A DNA stretch of 64,000 nucleotides from CAZLIC01 sp964559535 (GTDB lineage Bacteria > Pseudomonadota > Alphaproteobacteria > Rhodobacterales > Rhodobacteraceae): contig CAZLIC010000013.1 in NCBI GenBank assembly GCA_964559535.1, positions 15,146-79,145 on the forward strand. The letters are read 5' to 3'. Both the position numbers and the translations under genes were made by a program. The notes beneath the pieces are model-generated. The model was not told where the DNA came from and did not search any database. It saw nothing but the letters and a program-made list of their open reading frames with translations. Positions 50,386-63,679 of the stretch are shown here, in pieces; position 1 is the stretch's first letter, and every line of letters begins with the position of its first letter.

Positions 50386-51600
50386 ATGACCAAGATCAAG
50401 GTGCAGAACCCCGTTGTCGAGCTTGACGGGGATGAGATGACGCGGATCATCTGGGACTTTATCAAGAAGAAGTTGATCCTTCCCTACCTCGACGTCGACC
50501 TGCACTACTACGACCTTGGTATCGAGGAGCGCGACCGCACCAACGACCAAATCACCATCGACGCCGCCAACGCCATCAAGACCCATGGCGTCGGTGTGAA
50601 GTGCGCCACGATCACCCCGGACGAGGCGCGGGTCGAGGAGTTCGGGCTGAAGCAGATGTGGAAGTCGCCCAACGGCACGATCCGCAACATCCTTGGCGGC
50701 GTGATCTTCCGCGAGCCGATCATCTGCCGCAACGTGCCGCGCCTGGTGCCGCACTGGACGCAGCCCATCGTGGTGGGCCGCCATGCCTTTGGCGACCAGT
50801 ACCGCGCCACCGACTTCCGCTTCCCCGGCAAGGGCAAGCTGACCATGAAGTTCGTGGGCGACGATGGCACGGTGATCGAGAAGGATGTCTATTCGGCGCC
50901 TTCGTCGGGCGTCTACATGGGCATGTACAACCTTGACGACAGCATCTTCGACTTTGCCCGCGCGTCGCTGAACTATGGGTTGCAGCGCGGCGTGCCGGTT
51001 TACCTGTCGACAAAAAACACCATCCTGAAGGCCTATGACGGGCGGTTCAAGGACATCTTCCAGCAGGTGTTCAACGAAGAGTTTGCCGATGCCTTCAAGA
51101 AGGCCGGGATCACCTACGAACACCGGCTGATCGACGACATGGTGGCCAGCGCGCTGAAATGGTCGGGCGGCTATGTCTGGGCCTGCAAGAACTATGACGG
51201 CGACGTGCAGTCCGACATCGTGGCGCAGGGGTTCGGCTCGCTGGGTCTGATGACCAGTGTGCTGATGACGCCTGATGGCAAAATCGTGGAGGCCGAGGCG
51301 GCCCACGGCACCGTCACCCGCCACTACCGCGAGCACCAGAAGGGCAAGGCGACCTCGACCAACTCGATCGCCTCGATCTATGCCTGGACGGGCGGGCTGA
51401 AGCACCGCGCGAAACTGGACGGCAACGCAGCGCTGATGACCTTCGCCACCACGCTGGAAAAGGTGACGGTTCAGACGGTGGAAGACGGGTTCATGACCAA
51501 GGACCTGGCGCTGCTGGTCGGCCCCGACCAGAAGTGGCTGACCACCATCGGCTATCTGGAGAAGGTGGACGAGTACCTGAACAAGGCCCTGGCGGGGTAA
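50386..51600 (+). CDS. icd: NADP-dependent isocitrate dehydrogenase (eukaryote-like class)
   Basis: TCA cycle enzyme converting isocitrate to 2-oxoglutarate and NADPH. The 404-aa sequence belongs to the dimeric class II found in eukaryotes and many alphaproteobacteria. It has IKVQNPVVELDGDEMTRIIW at the start, TITPDEARVEEF, SPNGTIRNILGGVIFREPI with substrate Ser/Asn/Arg, and NYDGDVQSDIVAQGFGSLG. ATG at 50386 is chosen. An upstream in-frame ATG at 50353 would add 11 unrelated residues. Two palindromes lie just downstream. Confidence 0.97.
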   Translation: MTKIKVQNPVVELDGDEMTRIIWDFIKKKLILPYLDVDLHYYDLGIEERDRTNDQITIDAANAIKTHGVGVKCATITPDEARVEEFGLKQMWKSPNGTIRNILGGVIFREPIICRNVPRLVPHWTQPIVVGRHAFGDQYRATDFRFPGKGKLTMKFVGDDGTVIEKDVYSAPSSGVYMGMYNLDDSIFDFARASLNYGLQRGVPVYLSTKNTILKAYDGRFKDIFQQVFNEEFADAFKKAGITYEHRLIDDMVASALKWSGGYVWACKNYDGDVQSDIVAQGFGSLGLMTSVLMTPDGKIVEAEAAHGTVTRHYREHQKGKATSTNSIASIYAWTGGLKHRAKLDGNAALMTFATTLEKVTVQTVEDGFMTKDLALLVGPDQKWLTTIGYLEKVDEYLNKALAG

Positions 51601-51606
51601 AGGCGC

Positions 51607-51660
51607 GTGGGCAGATTGCCCACCCTACCGGAAAGGGGTGGGCAGACTGCCCACCCTACG
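51607..51660. repeat. Two tandem copies of dispersed palindrome family II
   Basis: Copy 1 has arms 51607-51613 and 51617-51623 (GTGGGCA-gat-TGCCCAC) followed by CCTACC. Copy 2 has arms 51636-51644 and 51648-51656 (GGGTGGGCA-gac-TGCCCACCC) followed by TACG. Both match the element at 10934-10956. They lie between icd and the toxin-antitoxin pair and may terminate icd. Confidence 0.88.
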
Positions 51661-51774
51661 CAGGCCAACCGCCGCGTGTCCCACGCTGGGACGCCTCGCG
51701 CGATACAATAGAATCAATGGGTTGCGAGCGGCCATTCACCAATTCGTAACGTTTGCCCCAGCTTCGGCCCGCTG

Positions 51775-52170
51775 TCACGCGACCGCCGACAGTGCCGGAC
51801 GGATGTCGGTTTTCCCGAAATCGTTTCCGACATAGAGGAGCAGCAGGTCGCGCGACTTTGCCAGCGCGTAGGCAAAGCAGTCGCCGAAGTTGAGTCCGGC
51901 GGGGTGCTGACCCTTTCCCCATTCGCCGTAGGCCGCACCGACAAGACGCGTGAACAATGCATCCACCGGGACGATATCGATCTGAAGCGCAAAGATCCGC
52001 GCGCGCAGGTCGGTCAGCGTTCCCCTTGCAGCGTTCATCACCTCAAGCTCTGCAAGCGTTCCGGCGGACATCACAAGTTCGGGGGCCTCGGCAAGCACTC
52101 TTGCCACGGCTTCCGCCCCGGACTCCCGCAGCGCAACGGTCATGATCGCCGAAGAATCGACAACGATCAC
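51775..52170 (-). CDS. vapC: PIN-domain RNase toxin, VapC type
   Basis: Toxin of a type II toxin-antitoxin pair, a Mg2+-dependent RNase. The 131-aa protein has the PIN acidic residues: Asp in VVDSSAIM (about 5), Glu in AGTLAELEV (about 42) and Asp in LNFGDCFAYALAKS (about 99). The start is GTG at 52170, sharing GTGA with the antitoxin stop. LLYVGNDFGKTDI near the end is typical of VapC. GC content is near that of neighbours. Confidence 0.9.
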   Translation of the reverse strand: MIVVDSSAIMTVALRESGAEAVARVLAEAPELVMSAGTLAELEVMNAARGTLTDLRARIFALQIDIVPVDALFTRLVGAAYGEWGKGQHPAGLNFGDCFAYALAKSRDLLLLYVGNDFGKTDIRPALSAVA

Positions 52171-52430
52171 GCCGGAAGCCCACTCTCGTCGTAGAGGAAA
52201 TCGTGGTCGCTTGACTGGTTCGGCGATGCAAGGCCCTTCGCGCGGACTTCCTGCTGGATGTCGAGAATGACCGCCATGATCTCTTCCGGCGACTTCCGCC
52301 TGCGCGGCATCACCGCCACCAGCCGCACTGCGGGCTGACCGTCCCGCGTCAGCACGATCTCTTCTCCTGCCTCGGCGCGGCGGACAAGTTCGGCCAGTCT
52401 TGCCTGGGCTTCGGTGATGCTCATGTCCAT
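52167..52430 (-). CDS. vapB: Antitoxin of VapBC-type pair (Phd/YefM-like)
   Basis: An 87-aa DNA-binding antitoxin. The N-terminal half (MSITEAQARLAELVRRAEAGEEIVLTRDGQPAVRLV) is the Phd/YefM-type fold used for operator binding. The C-terminal half is longer and charged (RRRKSPEEIMAVILDIQQEVRAKG) and probably wraps the toxin. GGAGG sits 5 nt before ATG 52430. A second ATG at 52424 is possible. It is the first gene of the pair, divergent from typA, and is expected to autorepress. Confidence 0.88.
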   Translation of the reverse strand: MDMSITEAQARLAELVRRAEAGEEIVLTRDGQPAVRLVAVMPRRRKSPEEIMAVILDIQQEVRAKGLASPNQSSDHDFLYDESGLPA

Positions 52431-52547
52431 GGCGGCCTCCTGACGGAACGATAAACCGGCGCGGCCCGCGTTTCAACCGGACGGCCGCCTCTGGCCTTTT
52501 CTGCGCCTGCAAGATAAGGCCGCGCCAACCTTGGCAAAGAGACCCCC

Positions 52548-54358
<1,811 letters not shown>

Positions 54359-54362
<4 letters not shown>

Positions 54363-56863
54363 ACGATCAGCAGATCGCCCGCGTTGACGGTGCCCTGCAC
54401 ATGCAGGGCCAAGTCGGCGACGCCATCACCGTCGCGGTCGGCCAGAATCCGGACGGACGCGCCCTGCGGAACCAGCAGCACTTCGCCCGCGATGCCGCTG
54501 AAGGTGGCGCCCGCGGACAGGGTGAGGTCGCCCAGGCGCGTCAGGTCGATGCGGTCCAGTCCGGTTTCGACGTCGCGCAGCCGGTCGGCGGCCGCACCGG
54601 TGCCGCTGTCGGACCAGCGGAACACGAAGAGGTCGGCCCCCTGCCCCCCTGTCAGCCGGTCCGCGCCGGTTCCGCCGTCCAGCCGGTCACTGCCGCTGCC
54701 GCCGTCCAGACTGTCATCGCCCGCGCCGCCGCGCAGGTCGTTTTCGCCGCTGTCGCCAAACAGGCGGTCGCCATGGGCGGACCCGGTCAGGTTCTCGATC
54801 TGGGTCAGGACGTCGCCGTCCGACCCGGTGCCGTCCAGCCGCGCGACCACGCCCGCAACGGCGCCCGCATAGCTGGCCGTGTCGCGCCCTGCGCCGCCCT
54901 CGATCTCGTCTGCCCCGGCGCCGCCCAGAAACACGTCGCGGCCCTGAAGCCCCACCATGATGTCGTTGCCCGGCGACCCCACCAACGCATCCGCCTGCGT
55001 CGTGCCGGTCACGACCTGCCCGCCGCGGAAGGCCGTCATCTGCGCCCACGGCATGTCGGCAAAGCCGGGCGGGCCGGTGACCGAGAAGTTCCCTGCGTTC
55101 GCGTCCGCGAAAGGCGACGCGGGCAGCAACTGGCTGCCCAGATCGAAGCCCAGCGCCTGCCAGTCGGCAAAGCTGCGGTAGTAGAACTGCGGCACGCCGT
55201 TCGCGGTCAGGAACCAGTTTCCGAACAGCGTGCCGGGTGCCACAAACGCGGGGTTTGCCTCGATGGCATTGCCGCCGGTGCCGGTCATGCCCACGATGTT
55301 GCCGCTGATCACATTGCCCACCATCAGCGCGCCGATCTCGAACAGCTGGATGCCGATGTCGCGGTTGTCGATGGTGATGTTGCCGGTGACGGTGTTGAAC
55401 GACCCGCCGTGCAGGTAGATGCCGCCGCGCACCGCGCCCTGGATGAAATTGCCCACCACGCTGGCCCGGCTGGTGAAATCGTCAAGGTAGATGCCGTTGG
55501 AGTATTCGAAGTCGGGGTAGAACCCGCCGTCCGGCCGGGTTTCGACCCCGCCGGCATCGATGATGCGGTTCCAGCGGATGGTTTCGCCATTGTGCACAGT
55601 GTCGGGGTTGGACCAGAAATTGATCGCCCCGGCATCCGACGTGGCCTGCACGGTGTGGATGAAGGTGTTGAATTCGATGATGTTTCCGCCCGAAAGGTGG
55701 TTCGGGTCATAGTTCGCCCCGCTGATCCCGGCGCGCGGCACGTCGCGCACCAGATTGCCCGAAATCAGGTTGCCGCGGGTTTCGGCAAGGTTGATCGCCC
55801 CGGCGGCAACCAGAACTTCGCCGGCATTGCGGATGCTGTTGCCGGTGACGGTGCTGTCATGCGACCCATAGTCGAAGTCGATCGCCGCCGCCCAGATATG
55901 GGCGAAATCGTTGCCGTCCACAGACACGTCATGGCTGCCGCTGTCCAGCCGCACGCCCTTGGCCAGGTTGACAAAGGTGTTGTCCAGAATCTGCACGTCG
56001 CTGCCGTCGCGCACCAGAATGCCCGCGGTGTAGAAATCGGTCGAGGACGCCCCGGTTGCCGCATCGGAGATGGTGAACCCCTCGATCCGGATGTCCGTAC
56101 CGCCGGTGATGTCGATCACGGTGCCATTGCCGGACGCCACCGCGCCACGGCCGTCAAACCCCTGGGGCGCCTTGAAATGCACTGTCTTGGTTACGGCGTC
56201 GAAGTACCATTCGCCCGCGGCGTCGAGCTGCACCCCGGTGCCTTGCACGAAATAGCGGCTGGCAGCCGACAGGGCATAGGGCGCCGGTTCGGCAAAGGTC
56301 ACGACGCCCGTCGCCGCATCGTAGCTTTCCACCGTCAACACGGCATTGGCCCAGCCCGCCGCGGCAAAGATGTGCACCTCTGCCCCCGGCGCGATGGCGG
56401 CCCCGCCCCGGTCTTCAGGGCGCACGACAATCTGGGTCAGGGGATCGACGCCCGCTGTTGGCGCGTCGGCAAACAGCCAGCCGCCGCGGACCGGATCATC
56501 CGGCACCTCGTTCGGAAACCGCGCCTCGGTCATCCGCACACCGTCCAGCGTCAACTGGTTCAGGTCGGCGGCATTCACACGCGCGGTCCAGACGCCGTTC
56601 GCCCCCTCGACCCAGCCGGTCACCGCACGGCCGCCCGACAGGGTGACCGCTTCGCCCGGCGCCGCGACAAAGGCGCTGCCGCTGTCGGCCCCCGTCAGCA
56701 GCAGATCTGTGCGGTAGTATGTTCCTTCGTGCACCATCGTCTGGTCGGCTCCGGCCGCGTCGCGCATCGCCGCCTGCGCCGCTTCCAGCGTGCGAAAGGC
56801 TGTGGCTTCGCTGAGGCCGTCGTTGTCGTCACTGCCCGACGTCGAGACATGAAAGACGGCCAT
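54359..56863 (-). CDS. Secreted right-handed beta-helix/RTX protein
   Basis: An 834-aa multidomain exoprotein. The N-terminus (VFHVSTSGSDDNDGLSEATAFRTLEAA) is the usual start of pectate-lyase-like beta-helix proteins. Residues about 260-560 are parallel beta-helix coils rich in GN-I/V repeats (ISGNLVRDV, VTGNITIDNRDIGIQLFE). RTX nonapeptides follow (about 620-740, GGAGDDSLDGGSGSDRLDGG), then a serralysin-type C-terminal domain for type I secretion. A polysaccharide-active enzyme is likely, but catalytic residues cannot be assigned. The start at 56863 is inferred from domain order. ATG at 56914 is possible. Confidence 0.87.
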
Positions 56864-57039
56864 TTCACTCTTGCCCGCAAGCCCAGCCTGAGCCGAGGCT
56901 AGCAGCGGGCCCATGGTTGGTCCAACCCGGCGGTTCGGCCTGCGCGGGGGACCGCCGAGGGGTGCGCGGAATGCCGCACGGGCGATGTCTGGCAGGCGCG
57001 GGGTCGGCGCGCTAGGCTTGCATCAAACCGCAGTGCGCC

Positions 57040-57354
57040 ATGCCCAGATCCATTATGCCGCAACTCATCCGATTCTACATCCGCCATGTGCTGACCGGCT
57101 TTGCGCTGGCGGCGGTGTTTACGGGCCTGCTGTTCTGGCTGAACGTGGGCAACCTGTGGCACCTTGTGACCCACACGTCCGAGGGGCCGCTGGCGGCGTT
57201 CCTGCTGTTCTTCTTCAACGGCATCGTCTTTGGCGGCGTGCAGCATGGCATCTCGATCATGCTGATGGGGCGCGAGGGTGACACGCCGGGCGGACATGCG
57301 CCGCCCGCGGGGGGCGTTCCTGCGCGCGTCCGGGTGACGGCGGGGCGCCGCTAG
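57040..57354 (+). CDS. Small two-helix membrane protein
   Basis: A 104-aa protein with two transmembrane helices (about 18-36, TGFALAAVFTGLLFWLNVG, and 50-72, PLAAFLLFFFNGIVFGGVQHG) and a basic C-terminal tail. It is conserved in outline with hypothetical proteins of the group. The function is unknown. The ATG could be 57040 or 57055, and neither has a good ribosome site. Its TAG shares CTAG with the convergent amidotransferase gene. Confidence 0.68.
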   Translation: MPRSIMPQLIRFYIRHVLTGFALAAVFTGLLFWLNVGNLWHLVTHTSEGPLAAFLLFFFNGIVFGGVQHGISIMLMGREGDTPGGHAPPAGGVPARVRVTAGRR

Positions 57355-58151
57355 GCGGCCTGCGCCAGTTCGTGGCGGCAAGGCAGGAAGGGCTGTACGG
57401 CAACGTCGGCGCCTGTGAAGGTGCAGAAGCTGGCGGCGGGGACTTCTTCCCAGTCGGCTTCGCCGGTTTCCAGCGGTTCGGACACCACGGCACGGCCGCC
57501 CCTTGTGTCGGACCAGCGGTGGTACAGCGTTGGTGCGGCGCTGTCGGTGGCGTAGCGCACGGCATAGAGCGCCTGCCCGTCCGACAACGCGGCGGTCAGG
57601 CGCAGGTGGGGTGCCGCGCCCTTGCGCCGGGCCAACGCGATGAACCGGGCCGCGGCGCGTTCCAGCGCCCTGCAGGGGTCGGCATCCAGCCCTTCGGACA
57701 CGGCCAGCAGGAACAGCGCCTCGCTGTCGGTCGCGCCCTTGCGCGAGGGGTAGAGATCTTCCGGGATCAGCATGTCGGCGTCGCGGCGGAAGGATTCGTA
57801 GCCGCCGACCTGACCGTTGTGCATGAAGGACCAGCGGCCGTGCACGAAGGGGTGGCAGTTGTTGCGGCTGGTGGCGGTGCCGGTGCTGGCGCGCACGTGA
57901 GCCAGGAACAGGGGCGAGCGGACCTGTGCCGTCAGGCTGCGCAGGTTGGGGTCCGACCAGGCGGGCAGCACGTCGCGGAACAGGCCCGGCTCAGCGCGTT
58001 CACCGTACCAGGCGATGCCGAAGCCGTCGGCGTTGATCGCCGTGTGGCACTGCGTGGCGCAATGGCTTTGATGGATGAGCGAGTGGCCCGGGCGGCTGAC
58101 GATTTCCTCAAGAAAGATCGGCGCCCCGACATAGGCGGCCCAACGGCACAT
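57351..58151 (-). CDS. Class II glutamine amidotransferase (EgtC/YafJ-like)
   Basis: A 266-aa Ntn-type glutamine amidotransferase. The N-terminal nucleophile Cys2 is exposed after removal of Met (MCRWAAYVG), and the fold landmarks HVRASTG, NCHPFVHGRWSFMHNGQV and TDSEALFLL are present. It matches the stand-alone YafJ/EgtC-like group. No ergothioneine genes are nearby, so the physiological substrate is open. AGGAG lies 9 nt before the ATG. Confidence 0.92.
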   Translation of the reverse strand: MCRWAAYVGAPIFLEEIVSRPGHSLIHQSHCATQCHTAINADGFGIAWYGERAEPGLFRDVLPAWSDPNLRSLTAQVRSPLFLAHVRASTGTATSRNNCHPFVHGRWSFMHNGQVGGYESFRRDADMLIPEDLYPSRKGATDSEALFLLAVSEGLDADPCRALERAAARFIALARRKGAAPHLRLTAALSDGQALYAVRYATDSAAPTLYHRWSDTRGGRAVVSEPLETGEADWEEVPAASFCTFTGADVAVQPFLPCRHELAQAA

Positions 58152-58217
58152 CTGAAGACACTCCTGCTCTGCTTCTGACTGTTTTTTTCCTGAACGTAAC
58201 GTGTTGACAGGCCATTG

Positions 58218-58694
58218 TCATCCATCTGTCACGGGGGTGAGCGGATCGCCGCGGCGGATTGGCCCGGGCTGCACGATTTCTGCGCACCAGCCGCCATGGC
58301 CGCGCATGGCGTTGTAGCCGCCGGAGCCAAGGGCGGCCTCCATCCGGCTGCAAGGCGCGCAGGGGCCGGTCAGGCGGATCATGGCATTGCCCAGCCGCAG
58401 GGTTGCGCCGTTCAGGGCGGCCAGGTTGACGTCGGATACCACCAGATTGCGCCGCAACAGCGCGGGGGTGACCGCGGCGCGGGCCAGCGCGGCGATGACG
58501 GGCAGGTGTTCGGCCTGGATCAGCGTGAGGGCGCGCTTGCCGGGGCGGGCGTGGTCGCCCTTCAGCCCTTCCGGGCTGAGGTCAGCGCTTTCCACCTCGG
58601 CCATCGCGGCCAACCGCGCCGGGCGCAGGCCGATCCAGTCCACCCGGCCCGGCCCGGCATGGGTGGCAATCAGGCGGGCAAGGTCACCCTTCAA
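58218..58694 (-). CDS. MOSC domain protein
   Basis: A 158-aa stand-alone MOSC domain, a sulfur-carrier domain of the molybdenum-cofactor sulfurase family. Conserved features are the early DWIGLRP, GDHARPGKRALTLIQAEHL (the family G-x-K-RxVTL-type strand), RRNLVVSDVNL and the Cys-containing TGPCAPCSRME. The probable TTG start overlaps the DUF1330 gene by 11 bases. The substrate is unknown. Confidence 0.9.
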   Translation of the reverse strand: MKGDLARLIATHAGPGRVDWIGLRPARLAAMAEVESADLSPEGLKGDHARPGKRALTLIQAEHLPVIAALARAAVTPALLRRNLVVSDVNLAALNGATLRLGNAMIRLTGPCAPCSRMEAALGSGGYNAMRGHGGWCAEIVQPGPIRRGDPLTPVTDG

Positions 58695-58977
58695 CTTCCT
58701 CGACCACCATCAGGTCGCGCACCGCCGCGCCCTTGGCGTGGGCCAGCGCGGCCTGATAGGCGGGCGAGTGGTAGCATTCGACTGCGCGTTCCAGCGAGGG
58801 GAAGCGGGCCACCACGTTGCGCGGTCTGTCCTGCCCTTCCAGCACGGCATACCGCCCACCGCGGGCCAGAAAGACGCCACCATGGGCCGTGATGGCCTCG
58901 GTGGCGCCCCTGGCGTAGCGGCCATAGGCCTCGGCATCGGTGACGGTGACGTGGGCAATCCAGAGTGCGGTCGGCAT
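58684..58977 (-). CDS. DUF1330 domain protein
   Basis: A 97-aa dimeric ferredoxin-like-fold protein of the DUF1330 family. Landmarks are the N-terminal WIAHVTVTDAEAYGRYARGA, the centre GGRYAVLEGQDRPRNVVARFPSLERAVECYHSPAYQAA and the end VVEEVEG. The function is unknown. The ATG follows the alaS TAG with no spacer (TAGATG), so it is translationally coupled to alaS. Confidence 0.92.
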   Translation of the reverse strand: MPTALWIAHVTVTDAEAYGRYARGATEAITAHGGVFLARGGRYAVLEGQDRPRNVVARFPSLERAVECYHSPAYQAALAHAKGAAVRDLMVVEEVEG

Positions 58978-61632
<2,655 letters not shown>

Positions 61633-61726
61633 GGGCGGCGGCCCCCTGGGAAAGCGGTTCGGGCTTGCGGTTTAGCCCCCTGCCCCGTGCCTGTCCACCG
61701 CCCTTTGCCTGCCGCAGGAATGCGAA

Positions 61727-61748
61727 GGGCCGCGGATGACCGCGGCCC
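61727..61748 (-). terminator. Hairpin downstream of recA
   Basis: Arms of nine GC pairs (61727-61735 GGGCCGCGG and 61740-61748 CCGCGGCCC) with loop ATGA, about 30 bases beyond the recA stop on the minus strand. The following minus-strand bases are only mildly T-rich (TTCGCATTCC), so it is a plausible but not classical terminator. Confidence 0.6.
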
Positions 61749-61779
61749 CCATGCCTTGCGGTTGCGCTGCTGACCGGCG

Positions 61780-62853
61780 TCACATCTCGGTCACGTCATC
61801 GCGTTCGGGCGCCGCCGAGAAGTCCAGCCCGTGGCTGGCGCGGATGCGGTCCTCGACTTCCATCGCGACCGACGGGTTCTGCTTCATGAAGTTCTTCGCG
61901 TTCTCGCGGCCCTGGCCGATGCGTTCGTCCTTGAACGAATACCACGACCCCGACTTCTCGACGACGCCGGCCTTCACGCCCAGGTCGATCAACTCGCCCG
62001 TCTTGGAGATGCCTTCGCCGTACATGATGTCGAATTCCACCTCGCGGAAGGGGGGCGCGACCTTGTTCTTCACCACCTTCACGCGGGTCGAGTTGCCGAC
62101 CACCTCGTCGCGGTCCTTGATCGAGCCGATGCGGCGGATGTCCAGCCGGACGGAGGCGTAGAACTTCAGCGCGTTGCCGCCGGTGGTGGTTTCGGGCGAG
62201 CCGAACATCACGCCGATCTTCATGCGGATCTGGTTGATGAAGATCACCATGCAGTTCGACCGGCCAATGCTGGCGGTCAGCTTGCGCATGGCCTGGCTCA
62301 TCAGGCGGGCCTGGCTGCCCATCTGCATGTCGCCCATGTCGCCCTCGATTTCGGACTTGGGGACCAGCGCCGCCACCGAGTCGACCACGATCAGCGACAC
62401 CGCGCCCGACCGCACCAGCGTATCCACGATTTCCAGCGCCTGCTCGCCCGTGTCGGGCTGCGAGATCAGCAGCTCGTCCAGGTTCACGCCCAGCTTTTTC
62501 GCATACTGCGGGTCCAGCGCGTGTTCGGCATCGACGAAGGCGCAGACGCCGCCCTTCTTCTGCTCTTCGGCCACCACATGCAGCGTCAGCGTCGTCTTGC
62601 CCGAGCTTTCCGGCCCGTAGATCTCGATGATCCGCCCCTTGGGCAGCCCGCCGATCCCGAGCGCGATGTCGAGGCCGAGCGAGCCCGTCGAGGTCGCCTC
62701 GACGTCCATGATCGCATTCTCGGACCCAAGCTTCATGATCGAGCCCTTGCCGAACTGCCGCTCGATCTGCGCAAGCGCGCTTTCCAGCGCCTTGGCCTTG
62801 TCGGTGTCGCGCTTGTCTTTCATGCTGAGTAGGTTCGCCGCTGCCGTTGCCAT
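61780..62853 (-). CDS. recA: Recombinase RecA
   Basis: Strand-exchange ATPase and LexA co-protease of homologous recombination and the SOS response. The 357-aa protein has Walker A GPESSGKTT (about 75-83), Walker B LIVVDSVAAL, L1/L2 loops (QMGSQARLMSQAMRKL; GSPETTTGGNALKFY) and an acidic C-terminal tail. An SOS box and a promoter-like pair lie upstream (62904-62952). No recX is adjacent. alaS follows. Confidence 0.98.
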   Translation of the reverse strand: MATAAANLLSMKDKRDTDKAKALESALAQIERQFGKGSIMKLGSENAIMDVEATSTGSLGLDIALGIGGLPKGRIIEIYGPESSGKTTLTLHVVAEEQKKGGVCAFVDAEHALDPQYAKKLGVNLDELLISQPDTGEQALEIVDTLVRSGAVSLIVVDSVAALVPKSEIEGDMGDMQMGSQARLMSQAMRKLTASIGRSNCMVIFINQIRMKIGVMFGSPETTTGGNALKFYASVRLDIRRIGSIKDRDEVVGNSTRVKVVKNKVAPPFREVEFDIMYGEGISKTGELIDLGVKAGVVEKSGSWYSFKDERIGQGRENAKNFMKQNPSVAMEVEDRIRASHGLDFSAAPERDDVTEM

Positions 62854-62903
62854 TGCCTTCGCCCCTTATTCCACAGCCGCCCGCAGGCGTCCATTGCCCA
62901 AGT

Positions 62904-62918
62904 GTTCTTCCCTTGTTC
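62904..62918 (-). promoter_or_regulatory. LexA (SOS) box of recA
   Basis: The minus strand reads GAAC-AAGGGAA-GAAC, an exact match to the alphaproteobacterial LexA box GAAC-N7-GAAC. It is about 50 bases upstream of the recA ATG and just downstream of the -10 element, where LexA would block transcription. Confidence 0.85.
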
Positions 62919-62923
62919 TCGCC

Positions 62924-62952
62924 GTTATGAGATCAAATCGGGAACATTTCAA
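62924..62952 (-). promoter_or_regulatory. Putative sigma-70 promoter of recA
   Basis: On the minus strand, TTGAAA (62947-62952) and CATAAC (62924-62929) are separated by 17 bases, a good -35/-10 layout for the main sigma factor. The SOS box begins 6 bases downstream. Assignment is by pattern only. Confidence 0.6.
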
Positions 62953-63047
62953 TCGAATTCTCGTAAACCCAGCTTTTTCAGGTTTGGGTTAAGGGATAGT
63001 TTACGGCGGCCCGCGCAAACGGGCTGTGGGTGCAGGAAAGGACGGAG

Positions 63048-63638
63048 ATGCTCGTATTCTGGGATCAGCGGCTGGCTTTTCTTGCCACGCCCAAGACGGG
63101 TTCGACGGCGATCGCGGTGGCACTCGAATCACTTGCGGCCCTGTCGATCCAGCGCCCGCCCGTTCTCAAGCACACGACCGTCCACCGCTACCGTCGTTTC
63201 GTCGGGCCCTATCTCGAAGCGGCGGCCGGTGCGCCCTTCGAGGTCTGCGCCCTGATGCGAGAGCCGCGGGACTGGCTGGGCAGCTGGTACCGCTTCCGCT
63301 CGCGCGAGGGGGTCGAGCCGGACCGCAGCACACAAGGCATGGATTTCGATGCGTTCGTGCAGGCCTGGTGCCGCGACCCGCAGCCAGAGTTTGCAGCTGT
63401 GGGCGCCCAGTCGCGGTTCCTGACGCCCCGCAACGGGGCCCGCGTGGATCACCTGTTCCGCTACGACCGCATCGAGCGTTTCGTGGATTTCCTCGAGGAC
63501 CGGCTCGGATGCGAGATCGTGCTGCCGCGGGTCAACGTGTCGCCCACTGGTGTCACGGACCTGCGCCCCGAGACCGAGGCCCTGTTGCGCCGCGTCGCCG
63601 CCGCCGATTTCGCGCTTTACGATGCGATCCGCGCATGA
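63048..63638 (+). CDS. Sulfotransferase family protein
   Basis: A 196-aa protein with the two PAPS-binding signatures of sulfotransferases: the 5'-phosphosulfate loop FLATPKTGSTAIAVAL (about 12-27) and the 3'-phosphate segment MREPRDWLGSWYRF (about 70-83). It is shorter than typical enzymes (250-300 aa) but the core appears complete. ATG at 63048 is preferred, with AAGGACGGAG upstream. It is divergent from recA. The acceptor is unknown. It could be a nucleotide-binding relative without activity. Confidence 0.78.
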   Translation: MLVFWDQRLAFLATPKTGSTAIAVALESLAALSIQRPPVLKHTTVHRYRRFVGPYLEAAAGAPFEVCALMREPRDWLGSWYRFRSREGVEPDRSTQGMDFDAFVQAWCRDPQPEFAAVGAQSRFLTPRNGARVDHLFRYDRIERFVDFLEDRLGCEIVLPRVNVSPTGVTDLRPETEALLRRVAAADFALYDAIRA

Positions 63639-63679
63639 CGGGAGCCTACAGGGCCCTCGCCTCCACGGGCTCTCGTCGC

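Noticed and set aside
54401..56902. An 833-codon open frame on the plus strand opposite the beta-helix/RTX gene
   Set aside because: Low-complexity, arginine/valine/histidine-rich translation with no domain. The minus-strand protein has clear beta-helix and RTX repeats.
58182..58188. A run of seven T as a terminator upstream of the amidotransferase gene
   Set aside because: No stable stem precedes it on the plus strand, and no plus-strand gene ends there.
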